Positions 16,374-23,769 of a stretch of 28,887 bases of DNA are shown piece by piece; within the stretch, counting starts at the first letter, position 1, and every line of letters begins with the position of its first letter. Source of the stretch: an uncultured Alphaproteobacteria bacterium. GTDB taxonomy: Bacteria; Pseudomonadota; Alphaproteobacteria; Micavibrionales; Micavibrionaceae. The notes under the pieces are model-generated. The model worked only from the letters and a program-made list of their open reading frames with translations, made no database searches and was not told the origin of the DNA. The position numbers and the translations under genes are program-made. The stretch spans positions 1 through 28,887 of the forward strand of contig CAMLMM010000021.1 in assembly GCA_946481105.1 (NCBI GenBank). The letters are read 5' to 3'.

Positions 16374-18932
16374 ATGATGAATTTCAGGAAAACCACAGCA
16401 ATGTCCCTGATTGTCCTGGCAAGTTTTTTTGCCGGGACAGCCTATGCTGAAAAGAATGCTGATACTTCTGCCTCGCAAAAGATTGGTATTTTTCCTCCGG
16501 AACTTGATTATAAAAAGATATGTGTTCAGGAAAGGCCCCTAACCAAGGATAATTTTGATTGGACAGGGAAGACAGTCGCAAATTCCGGACTTACCGATGC
16601 GCAGCTCTCCAAACGCCTTAAGCTTTATTATCACGGGAGCGGCAGTATACCGCCGAATTATCAGCTTGCTTACGATATTGCCGAGCATCTGATTAAATCG
16701 CCCACCAAAGAAATGCAGATGGATGGGCTTTCGGTTGAGTATGATATGCTGCTGAAAGGACGATATCTTCCGCAAAATAACCTGAAAGCCAAGGCTGTTC
16801 TTGATAAGTTGATTGCTTTAGGTGACGCCACCGCGTATTCGCGTTATGGCGACTTATACATGAGTGAGGCTAATTACGCGAAAGCTGCTGAGTTTTATCG
16901 CAAGGCCTATACCGGCGGGGAAAAAACGGCGGCTATTAAACTGGCCTATCTGTACCATGATAAGAAAATTCTGGTCAGCGACGAAGAAATAATTAATGCA
17001 ATTAAGCTGGCTGAAGAAGCCACCATGCAATATCTGACGCAAGGTAATTGCCATGCGCTAACTCTGTTTGGCGCCATGTATGCCCGTCTTAATAACTACC
17101 CCAATACAGATTTGTTAAGCGCAAAGTGGTTTGAAAAAGCTGCGTTGCTGGATGATCCATCCGCTAAGCTTAGCCTGGCTGAAGTGATACAGCGCGGCTT
17201 CCGCATTTCATACGATAAGGCGCGAATTCTGGAATTGTGGCGGGAAGCCGCAGATTTAGGCTCTGACCGTGCGATGTATTTGCTGGGTGAGGCGGGCCTT
17301 CTTGATGCCAAGAATGATAAAGAAATTGAAGAAGCTATAAGCTGGCTGACAAAGGCAATACAGCGTCGTAATTTGCAGGCGATGCAATTGCTGGCGGGTG
17401 TTTATGACGGCAGATATCCAGCCTTTAAAGATGCGGCTAAACAGCAAAAAATTCTGGAAGATCTGGCCGTATATCCAGAAGCAAAAGATAAGGCGTTGAT
17501 GCAACTGGCGGCCCTGTATGAAAAAGATGGCACTATCCCGCGCGAAAAAATATTCGATCTCTATCTTCGGGCCGCTGGAAAGGGAAATAAAACAGCTTAT
17601 CTGAAACTGGGTGATGCCTATCGTTACGGGATCGGGGTTAAAGAAGATCCTGTTCGCTCCCTGCGCTATTACCGGCTGGCGGCAGCAGGCGGAGATACCA
17701 CCGCCATGAAGGCACTGAAGGAGGAATATCAATGCGGCGTGGGGATTTCCAACAATCCAAAACAGGTGAGATTCTGGTCGTCGCAGTTGGATTACTTTGA
17801 CTCGGCATCGGTTATCGACGCAGGCTATGCGGCTGTTCTTTCGCCTGTTACCGATGCTGATGCCAAAAAGAAATTGCAAACCAATATGATGCTGCTCGCC
17901 GTCAGTCGCAGTGATGTGGAAGCCATGATTTTGCTTGGCCTGATGCATGAGCGTGATGGGGATAAGAAAAAAGCCCAGGAATGGTATCAAAAGGCGTTTG
18001 AGCTCGATAAAATTAAACAGGACGACTACAGCGGCACCGCGCTTTTGGGTGAAATTACCCTTGAGGGTGAATACCGGGCCAAGAATGAAGAAGAAGGTAT
18101 AAAAATGCTGCTGGAGGCGGCCAGCCATGGCAATACCAGCGCGGAGAATGCTCTTGGCGAATGGTATATGGCCAAAGGCCAGATTGATCAGGCAATTTCG
18201 CATTTTAAACTGGCGTCAAAAGATGGTAAACCATCCACGCAGATGGGACTGGCAAAAGCTTACATCAAGAAAAACCAGGTGCCTGACGCTATAGCTATTT
18301 TTGAAGATTTAGCCGCCCGCCACAATGTAAAAGCCATGATAAAATTGGCCGAAGGTTACGATAAGGATGGCTGGATCGGCACCGAAGATTCCGTCAAAGC
18401 CCGTGACTGGTTCAACAAGGCCGCAAAATCATCTCCCTGCGAAATATCCGAGTTCTTATCCATCATCGAAGTTTACCGCGATGGTAAATTCGGTATTGAG
18501 AAGAATCCGGCTGAAGCTGAGAAATGGCTGTCCCTGACTGGTGATATGGTTCCTGATAATGATAAAGACAGGATGAAACTGGCAAAAGCCATTCTTACAT
18601 CTGCGCTTATCAAGGATGAAGCCAAGCGGAATGCCGCCTTGTCTCTACTGGAACAGATGGCCGACCGGAATAACCGCGAAGCGTTGTCGTTCCTGTCCCA
18701 GCTCTATCTGGATAAGAATTTTGCCGGGTATAATCCCGACAAAGCCTTAATCTGGATTACCCGCGATGCTGAAAATGGGGGTGTTAACTCCATGATGGAA
18801 CTGGCGAATATGTATGCGTCGGGTTATGGTGTTCCGGCCTCGGTTGAAAAGGCCGTCTATTGGCTGGAAAAGGCATCTGCCGCCGGGAATGTGGAAGCTA
18901 AACAGCGCCTGCAGAATATCCGCCATCAGTAA
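16374..18932 (+). CDS. Large periplasmic Sel1-repeat protein at the end of the alginate operon
   Basis: The 852-residue protein starts with a signal peptide (AYA/E, about residue 25; ATG codons at 16374 and 16377 are equivalent). Almost the whole remainder is Sel1/TPR-like repeats, for example AAEFYRKAYTGGEKTAAIKL, SAKWFEKAALLDDPSAKLSL, SLRYYRLAAAGGDTTAMKAL, AQEWYQKAFELDK, GIKMLLEAASHGNTSAENAL and AVYWLEKASAAGNVEAKQRL; about 20 units are expected from the length. It has no lipobox and no catalytic motif. It follows algF by 30 bp and is the last gene before the operon terminator. A scaffold role in the trans-envelope alginate complex is likely by context, but no member of the standard alginate operon corresponds to it. 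Confidence 0.87.
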   Translation: MMNFRKTTAMSLIVLASFFAGTAYAEKNADTSASQKIGIFPPELDYKKICVQERPLTKDNFDWTGKTVANSGLTDAQLSKRLKLYYHGSGSIPPNYQLAYDIAEHLIKSPTKEMQMDGLSVEYDMLLKGRYLPQNNLKAKAVLDKLIALGDATAYSRYGDLYMSEANYAKAAEFYRKAYTGGEKTAAIKLAYLYHDKKILVSDEEIINAIKLAEEATMQYLTQGNCHALTLFGAMYARLNNYPNTDLLSAKWFEKAALLDDPSAKLSLAEVIQRGFRISYDKARILELWREAADLGSDRAMYLLGEAGLLDAKNDKEIEEAISWLTKAIQRRNLQAMQLLAGVYDGRYPAFKDAAKQQKILEDLAVYPEAKDKALMQLAALYEKDGTIPREKIFDLYLRAAGKGNKTAYLKLGDAYRYGIGVKEDPVRSLRYYRLAAAGGDTTAMKALKEEYQCGVGISNNPKQVRFWSSQLDYFDSASVIDAGYAAVLSPVTDADAKKKLQTNMMLLAVSRSDVEAMILLGLMHERDGDKKKAQEWYQKAFELDKIKQDDYSGTALLGEITLEGEYRAKNEEEGIKMLLEAASHGNTSAENALGEWYMAKGQIDQAISHFKLASKDGKPSTQMGLAKAYIKKNQVPDAIAIFEDLAARHNVKAMIKLAEGYDKDGWIGTEDSVKARDWFNKAAKSSPCEISEFLSIIEVYRDGKFGIEKNPAEAEKWLSLTGDMVPDNDKDRMKLAKAILTSALIKDEAKRNAALSLLEQMADRNNREALSFLSQLYLDKNFAGYNPDKALIWITRDAENGGVNSMMELANMYASGYGVPASVEKAVYWLEKASAAGNVEAKQRLQNIRHQ

Positions 18933-18936
18933 TTCC

Positions 18937-18976
18937 TTGACTTTGCGTCAGAAAATATAGGATTATAGGCCTATAA
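18937..18976 (+). promoter_or_regulatory. Possible promoter and 14-bp palindrome before the operon terminator
   Basis: TTGACT (18937-18942), an 18-bp spacer and GATTAT (18961-18966) resemble a sigma-70 promoter. Overlapping its -10 region is the perfect palindrome TTATAGGCCTATAA (18963-18976), which could be an operator. A transcript started here would have to pass the hairpin at 18994-19026 to reach the SGNH hydrolase gene. Confidence 0.3.
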
Positions 18977-18993
18977 AGGGATTTTCCTGTCTC

Positions 18994-19026
18994 AAACGCC
19001 CCCACCATGTGCGGGGCGTTTTTCTT
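18994..19026 (+). terminator. Intrinsic terminator or attenuator after the alginate operon
   Basis: A 9-bp stem (18994-19002 with 19013-19021) can be extended by a CAC/GTG pairing inside the loop and is followed by a T-rich tract. It closes the plus-strand operon, yet lies only 24 bp upstream of the next plus-strand gene, so it may act as an attenuator for that gene. Confidence 0.75.
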
Positions 19027-19049
19027 TTCACAACATTAAGGAGTTTACC

Positions 19050-20432
19050 ATGCTAACTGAAATAGGCCGTGGCCTGTCGGCCAAACATTATCGTTCCGGA
19101 GAGCCATCACCATCGACCTTGTTCGATGGATCGTCCGTTATTGCGCTCTTCGGCGACAGTCTTGAGGCGCATAATGGTTATTCAACCACCACCGCCGGGT
19201 CCGAAGAATATTCTAACTGGTCGCGTGGTTATTATAACTGGTGCCAGATGCTCGATCCGCGTGGCAAATGGGACAACTGGTATGACTCTGCGCAGACGGG
19301 CAAATATTTTCAGGGACAGAATCAGGGAATATCAGGGAATACCACCACGCAGATGGTCGGGCGCAAAGCCAATATCTATAATATAGCCGGGGTTAAGATT
19401 GTAATTCAGGGCGGGGGAACGAATGATATCAATCAGGGGGATAGCGCCGCGGCCATCCTGGCCAACCATGCCAATATGCTGGCTGAATGGAAATCACGCG
19501 GGATAAAAACCATCCTTATTACGCCGCCACCACGCCCGATATCCGGCACTAATTCCTGGGCATCTGGCAGCGCGCCACGCCTGGTCTGGTTTGATGTGTG
19601 CACGGGTATGCAGGCCTTGGCCGATGCAGATCCGGACTGGGTTCAGGTGGTGCGGCGCGATCTGATATGTTCCAATGCCGATGCTGATCGCACCCCCAAA
19701 ACGGGGCATATTCAGTCAGATAACGTGCATGTAACCCCGATTGGCGGATATCATATCGGACGAGATAACGGAGGTGTTATTGATAAGCTTGCAAACTGGG
19801 TGGCACCCTTCACTGATTTCCCTGCGGCTGTTATTTCGGGTGATATGTGTACAAACCCAACCTTATCTGGCACAGGGGGAACGGTTTCGACTGGATGCTC
19901 TGGCGTATCGCCGAATGGTATACGATTCCGCCGATCGACCGGGTCAAATATCACGGCAGTGGGTTCCAAAGAAACGATTAATAGCGAGGAATATTTCAAG
20001 ATTATCATCACGCGGAATGGCGCGGGCGGAATAGAAACAATCGCGCTGGATTTGGGCAGTAATATCTCAACGGGATTACCCTCGGCGGATACTTGGCTGC
20101 GTCATGCCATTAAGTTTAAGTCTGCGGCATCATCAGCTTTACAAGCCGTTTTGCTCCAGGCACGTGAACAGCCATCCGCCGGATCAAATATGAATGTGTC
20201 CAGTCTGCGGGTTGATAGCGGCTATCCTTGGGAAAACGTGGTTATACAGGCAGCTGATGGCGGCGGGATCTGGCAGATATCTCCGCCGTGGCAATGGCGC
20301 TCAGGCGGCACGTCGATTATTTTCAATGCGCTGATTACGGTCGACAATACCATGGCGGGAACGGACACAGTCTGGATAAGCCGGATGCATATCTATCCGG
20401 TCGGCGACCCGCGAACCAGCCTGGGATTTTAG
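19050..20432 (+). CDS. SGNH/GDSL hydrolase with C-terminal beta-rich domain
   Basis: The 460-residue protein holds all four SGNH blocks: Ser37 in FGDSLE, Gly in the NQGISGNTT block, Asn in GGGTND, and Asp224-x-x-His227 in DNVHVT. The catalytic domain covers about residues 28-250. The remaining 200 residues are Ser/Thr/Gly-rich and beta-like, as in binding modules or phage tail-type appendages. No signal peptide is visible at the N-terminus, odd next to an exopolysaccharide operon. A strong AAGGAG site (19038-19043) precedes the ATG. Such enzymes are often carbohydrate O-acetylesterases; removal of acetyl groups from alginate is a reasonable guess but not shown. It is flanked by terminators on both sides. 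Confidence 0.82.
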   Translation: MLTEIGRGLSAKHYRSGEPSPSTLFDGSSVIALFGDSLEAHNGYSTTTAGSEEYSNWSRGYYNWCQMLDPRGKWDNWYDSAQTGKYFQGQNQGISGNTTTQMVGRKANIYNIAGVKIVIQGGGTNDINQGDSAAAILANHANMLAEWKSRGIKTILITPPPRPISGTNSWASGSAPRLVWFDVCTGMQALADADPDWVQVVRRDLICSNADADRTPKTGHIQSDNVHVTPIGGYHIGRDNGGVIDKLANWVAPFTDFPAAVISGDMCTNPTLSGTGGTVSTGCSGVSPNGIRFRRSTGSNITAVGSKETINSEEYFKIIITRNGAGGIETIALDLGSNISTGLPSADTWLRHAIKFKSAASSALQAVLLQAREQPSAGSNMNVSSLRVDSGYPWENVVIQAADGGGIWQISPPWQWRSGGTSIIFNALITVDNTMAGTDTVWISRMHIYPVGDPRTSLGF

Positions 20433-20440
20433 CCAATAAA

Positions 20441-20466
20441 AAACACCCTGCCTAAGCAGGGTGTTT
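20441..20466. terminator. Bidirectional terminator between SGNH hydrolase and algA
   Basis: A perfect 11-bp stem (20441-20451 with 20456-20466) encloses a CTAA loop, with A-rich sequence on the left and T-rich sequence on the right. It lies between two convergent genes and can serve both. Confidence 0.88.
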
Positions 20467-20486
20467 AATTCTTTTATCAAATATAA

Positions 20487-21920
20487 TTATGCGCTGCGGC
20501 TACGGCCATAGGCATCTTCGTAACGGACGACATCATCCTCGCCGATATAGGCACCGCTCTGGATTTCGATGACTTTCAGCGGGGTCTTGCCGATATTTTC
20601 CATGCGGTGCAGAGCTTTCGCGGGAATATGAAGGCTATCCTGGGCTTTCAGAACCTTCTGTTCATCATCGAGTGTTACGAGGGCTTCGCCATCCAGTACG
20701 GTCCAGAATTCAGTGCGGTGATTATGGCTCTGCAGGCTGAGTTTTTCGCCAGCCATCAATGTAATTTCCTTGATTTTATAGCCTGTGTTTTCCGACAGAA
20801 GTTTCAGGATACCCCAAGGGCGTGTTTCCTTGACTGGATCGGCAACTTCTTTTTGTCCAGCTTTTTTCAAGGCCTTCACCAGAATTTTCATCGAGTCGCC
20901 GTCACGTTTATCGGCCACCAGAACCGCATCGCCGGTTTCGGCTACAACGATATTTTTCAGGCCCGCTACGGCAACCAAACGATCCTGGGCATACACGATA
21001 CAATCCTGCGTGTTATATAGGGCGGCTTTGCCATCGGTGACATTGCCGTGCTCGTCTTTGTCGCTGATCTCCCACAGGCTTTCCCAGCCGCCAATATCGG
21101 ACCAGGCAGGGTTGCATGGAACGACGGCAACCTTCTGCGATTTTTCCATGATGGCCGTGTCAAACGGCACTTCCGGCAAGGTGGCATAGATATCGTGAGC
21201 GGGGGAGGACGAGTTCTTCGCCATCGACTCACGGACGATTGTCTGGATGTCCGGCGCGAATTGGCGGAAATTCATCAGCAGCGTATCGGTGTTGAACAGG
21301 AACATACCGCTGTTCCACAGATAGTGGCCATCATCGAGGTAAGATTGCGCCGTTGCTGCGTTTGGTTTTTCTTTAAATTCACCGGCGGCAAATACATTAT
21401 TCTCGGCATCGATTTTTTCACCAACGCGGATATACCCGTAACCAGTTTCCGGACGGGTCGGGTTAATACCGAAAGTCACCAGATGACCGCTCTCAACAGT
21501 TGGCAGGGAATCTTTAAGGGATTTTTCCAGTGCCTTTTCATTACCGATATGGTGGTCGGATGGCAGTACCCACATAATTGTGTCGGCGCCGAATTTTTCC
21601 ATGACATAGGTAGCGGCAAAGGCGATCGCTCCGGCGGTGTTACGTGCCAGTGGTTCGCTCAGGATGTTTTGCGTATAGGCAGGGTTGAGTTCTTTCAACT
21701 GTTGTACAACTTCGCCTTTCATGGCGGCGAGGGTTACGACAACCAGATCTTCAGGGCTTGCCCCGGCGATATCCGTGGCGCGCATGACAGTTTCCTGCAG
21801 CAGGGAAGCATCGCCGACCAGATTAAGGAATTGTTTTGGCATTTTCTCGCGGCTGATAGGCCACAGGCGGGTTCCTGAACCACCGCACAGAACGACAGGA
21901 ATGATTTTTTTGTTAGTCAT
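20487..21920 (-). CDS. algA: Bifunctional phosphomannose isomerase / mannose-1-phosphate guanylyltransferase
   Basis: The 477-residue protein has the type II PMI-GMP architecture. The N-terminal guanylyltransferase domain carries GGSGTRLWP (13-21), PKQFL, LPSDHHI and the FKEKP lysine motif. The C-terminal cupin (about 365-470) carries His399-Asn-His401 and EFWTVL for the zinc-dependent isomerase. It catalyses fructose-6-P to mannose-6-P and mannose-1-P + GTP to GDP-mannose, the first and third steps of alginate precursor synthesis. Homologues also serve other polysaccharides (XanB, ManC), but the company of algC and algD points to alginate. The start at 21920 has GGGGG upstream, within an inverted repeat. 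A 427-bp gap separates it from algD, so it may have its own promoter. Confidence 0.92.
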   Translation of the reverse strand: MTNKKIIPVVLCGGSGTRLWPISREKMPKQFLNLVGDASLLQETVMRATDIAGASPEDLVVVTLAAMKGEVVQQLKELNPAYTQNILSEPLARNTAGAIAFAATYVMEKFGADTIMWVLPSDHHIGNEKALEKSLKDSLPTVESGHLVTFGINPTRPETGYGYIRVGEKIDAENNVFAAGEFKEKPNAATAQSYLDDGHYLWNSGMFLFNTDTLLMNFRQFAPDIQTIVRESMAKNSSSPAHDIYATLPEVPFDTAIMEKSQKVAVVPCNPAWSDIGGWESLWEISDKDEHGNVTDGKAALYNTQDCIVYAQDRLVAVAGLKNIVVAETGDAVLVADKRDGDSMKILVKALKKAGQKEVADPVKETRPWGILKLLSENTGYKIKEITLMAGEKLSLQSHNHRTEFWTVLDGEALVTLDDEQKVLKAQDSLHIPAKALHRMENIGKTPLKVIEIQSGAYIGEDDVVRYEDAYGRSRSA

Positions 21921-21921
21921 A

Positions 21922-21937
21922 TTAACCCCCGGGTTAA
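21922..21937. repeat. Inverted repeat covering the algA ribosome-binding site
   Basis: TTAACCC (21922-21928) and GGGTTAA (21931-21937) are perfect 7-bp inverted arms separated by CC, placed immediately before the algA start on the minus strand. The poly-G ribosome-binding site falls in one arm and the spacer, so the repeat could be a protein-binding site. The 2-nt spacing is too short for a stable RNA hairpin without opening inner pairs. Confidence 0.4.
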
Positions 21938-22164
21938 ATCTTTGTACTTTTATTTGGTATTTGCTGCACTACAACAATGGCTGAAATTCTAACATTAGTC
22001 TATTTTAAAAATCAATTCTTTTTTCATAAATATGAAATATTTATTAATTTTAATGGAAAATACTCGCTTTTATATTGGAAACGGGGTGTTTCGGTCAATC
22101 CGTAATAAGAAACTTTATTTTTCGCCCTGTCTGGAACTTTTCTGATTTTTTGTGAAATCCGAGG

Positions 22165-22177
22165 AACGAACTATTAA
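22165..22177 (+). repeat. Dispersed repeat AACGAACTATTAA, copy 1
   Basis: Exact 13-mer, also found at 22332-22344 and inverted at 28699-28711. The match between this copy and the inverted one extends to 16 bases (AACGAACTATTAACTC). A shorter version (AACGAACTA) is at 22267-22275. Confidence 0.6.
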
Positions 22178-22191
22178 CTCACCCCCTTGGC

Positions 22192-22251
22192 TGTCATACC
22201 CCGACTTGTTCGGTGTATCCATGGATTACCCGCATAAAGCGGGTAATGACA
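22192..22251. repeat. 60-bp palindromic intergenic element with nested hairpins
   Basis: The ends TGTCATACCC and GGGTAATGACA are near-perfect inverted repeats (one extra T). Inside, ATTACCCGC (22225-22233) and GCGGGTAAT (22239-22247) form a perfect 9-bp stem with an ATAAA loop, and CCGA/TCGG forms a smaller stem on the left. This resembles REP-type palindromic intergenic repeats. Confidence 0.6.
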
Positions 22252-22266
22252 AATTCAGAGTGTGCA

Positions 22267-22275
22267 AACGAACTA
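22267..22275 (+). repeat. Dispersed repeat AACGAACTA, short copy
   Basis: The first nine bases match the 13-mer at 22165; the remainder diverges (ATAGA). It lies on the right side of the 60-bp palindromic element. Confidence 0.45.
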
Positions 22276-22285
22276 ATAGACCCTC

Positions 22286-22316
22286 CCAAAACAAAACCCG
22301 GCACCGGGCCGGGTTT
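22286..22316 (-). terminator. Intrinsic terminator of algD
   Basis: Read on the minus strand, a 9-bp GC-rich stem (22308-22316 with 22294-22302, 5-nt loop) is followed by TTTTGTTTTGGG. It lies 32 bp after the algD stop. Confidence 0.75.
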
Positions 22317-22331
22317 CATCAAATTTTGTCA

Positions 22332-22344
22332 AACGAACTATTAA
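22332..22344 (+). repeat. Dispersed repeat AACGAACTATTAA, copy 2
   Basis: Exact copy of the 13-mer, three bases from the end of the algD stop codon (22348-22350 on the minus strand). Confidence 0.6.
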
Positions 22345-22347
22345 ATC

Positions 22348-23667
22348 TTACCAGCAAATACCGGTATAGCTCTTCTTGGTTTCCAGAGCCGCGCCGTTTT
22401 TCAGGCGGATCAGATCGATGATCATCGAATTGTCATTCACAGTCTCAAGAATATTGACGTAGTCCTTGTCACCATTCCCGATAATGAACAGCTCCGCCGA
22501 CTTGATAGCCTCTGGCTTTTCAACCAGGCATTTCGAGATATGTGGAATGCCTTCTTCAATATACTTGCGGTTGGCGCCATCCATCATTTTTGCTTCGTAA
22601 ACGCATGGATCATAAATGGTCAGGTTGTAACCATCCTTGATCAGCAGGTCGGCGAGGGTCACCAGTGGGCTTTCACGCAGGTCATCACTGCCGGCTTTGA
22701 ATGCCAGACCCATCAGGGCGATGTTCTTCTTGCCGGATGCTTTGATCATGGTGTGGGCGCGACGGACTTGCTCGTCATTGGCTTCCATCAGCGCATCAAA
22801 GATAGGAGTGTTGAGGCCCTTGGCTTTACCGCTGGCGCGAATGGCGCGAACGTCTTTCGGCAGGCATGAACCACCGAACGCAAAGCCTGGGAGCAGGTAA
22901 GCTTTCGAGATGTTCAGCTTGGTGTCCTTAAAGAAGATATCCATGACTTTGTGGCTGTCAACGCCCAGTTCTTTCAGGATGTTGCCGAGTTCGTTGGCAA
23001 AACCGACTTTCATCGCATGCCAGGCATTGTCAGCATATTTCACGCCTTCCGAGATTTTCACGTCAGTGATAACCAGCGGGGCGTCGATGTTTTTGTAGAG
23101 TTCAGCTACCATGCTGGCGGTTTTCTCATCGGTTGCACCAATAACGATTTTTGGCGGGTTCCAGTAGTCGAAAATCGCGGTGGATTCACGCAGGAATTCC
23201 GGGTTGTTTCCAAAACCGAAATCAACACCGGCTTTTTTGCCTGATGCGGCTTCCAGTGCCGGGATAGCTACTTTCTCGGCGGTGCCTGGAACAACGGTCG
23301 AACGCAGGATAACTGCGTGGAAACCTTTTTTGTTTTTCAGGACTTCACCGATTTCACGGCAGCAGGACTGTACGAAATCTGTCTTCAGGGAACCGTCAGC
23401 GTTGCTTGGGGTTGGAACGCAGATAAGGGAGATATCCGAGTTCATAACAGCTTCTTCACAGGACAATGTCGCGGTGAGGGTGCCGGTGTCACGGCCTTTT
23501 TTAATCAGTTCGGCCAGGCCGGGTTCAACGATTGGCGAGCGGCCTTCGTTAATGCAGCGGACTTTCACTTCTTCTTTATCGATGGCAATAACTTCGTTGC
23601 CGGTGTCTACCAGACAGGCTGCGCTCACTGCGCCGACATACCCAATACCAAAAACACTAACCTTCAT
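22348..23667 (-). CDS. algD: GDP-mannose 6-dehydrogenase
   Basis: From ATG 23667 the protein has 439 residues (Pseudomonas AlgD: 436). An upstream ATG at 23706 would add 13 Lys/Arg-rich residues and is not preferred, since GGAG lies correctly spaced before 23667. It oxidises GDP-mannose to GDP-mannuronate in two NAD-dependent steps, the committed step of alginate synthesis. Visible are the N-terminal Rossmann motif GIGYVGAVSA, the block KAGVDFGFGNNPEFLRES, the catalytic Cys268 in FGGSCLPKD at exactly the Pseudomonas position, FKAGSDDLRESP, and a C-terminus ending GICW as in AlgD. These features distinguish it from UDP-glucose dehydrogenases. It lies 102 bp after algC on the same strand. Confidence 0.95.
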   Translation of the reverse strand: MKVSVFGIGYVGAVSAACLVDTGNEVIAIDKEEVKVRCINEGRSPIVEPGLAELIKKGRDTGTLTATLSCEEAVMNSDISLICVPTPSNADGSLKTDFVQSCCREIGEVLKNKKGFHAVILRSTVVPGTAEKVAIPALEAASGKKAGVDFGFGNNPEFLRESTAIFDYWNPPKIVIGATDEKTASMVAELYKNIDAPLVITDVKISEGVKYADNAWHAMKVGFANELGNILKELGVDSHKVMDIFFKDTKLNISKAYLLPGFAFGGSCLPKDVRAIRASGKAKGLNTPIFDALMEANDEQVRRAHTMIKASGKKNIALMGLAFKAGSDDLRESPLVTLADLLIKDGYNLTIYDPCVYEAKMMDGANRKYIEEGIPHISKCLVEKPEAIKSAELFIIGNGDKDYVNILETVNDNSMIIDLIRLKNGAALETKKSYTGICW

Positions 23668-23769
23668 AATTTTACTCCGTTCTTTCTTTTTCAAAATTCG
23701 CCGCATCTCTACAACACGGCCCTGTTAAGTTGCAAGTAATTAATACTATCTAATTCCCGCAGTTGCCCC
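23668..23769 (-). other. Short intergenic region algC-algD
   Basis: The 102-bp gap holds the algD ribosome-binding site (GGAG, on the minus strand just upstream of 23667). No hairpin terminator is visible after algC, so cotranscription of algC and algD is plausible. Confidence 0.4.

Larger units (their letters stand above)
21938..22285. other. Intergenic region between algA and algD: AT-rich leader plus repeat element
   Basis: The half next to algA (to about 22140) is strongly AT-rich and would hold the algA promoter; I see no convincing -35/-10 pair. The half next to algD carries the hairpin element at 22192-22251 and copies of the AACGAACTA-type repeat. Open frames across it are short and have no supporting features, so I see no gene here. 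Confidence 0.5.

Noticed and set aside
17256..18203. 315-residue open frame on the minus strand inside the large Sel1 gene
   Set aside because: It is a shadow of the repeat-coding strand; no family resemblance, no ribosome-binding site, and the plus frame is clearly coding.
21048..21878. 276-residue open frame on the plus strand
   Set aside because: It is antisense to algA, whose motifs cover the whole region.
22165..22344. CRISPR-like array
   Set aside because: The repeats are too short and irregularly spaced, and there are no uniform spacers and no cas genes.
22152..22421. 89-residue open frame across the repeat region and the algD 3' end
   Set aside because: It runs through palindromic repeats and a terminator and has no recognisable protein features.
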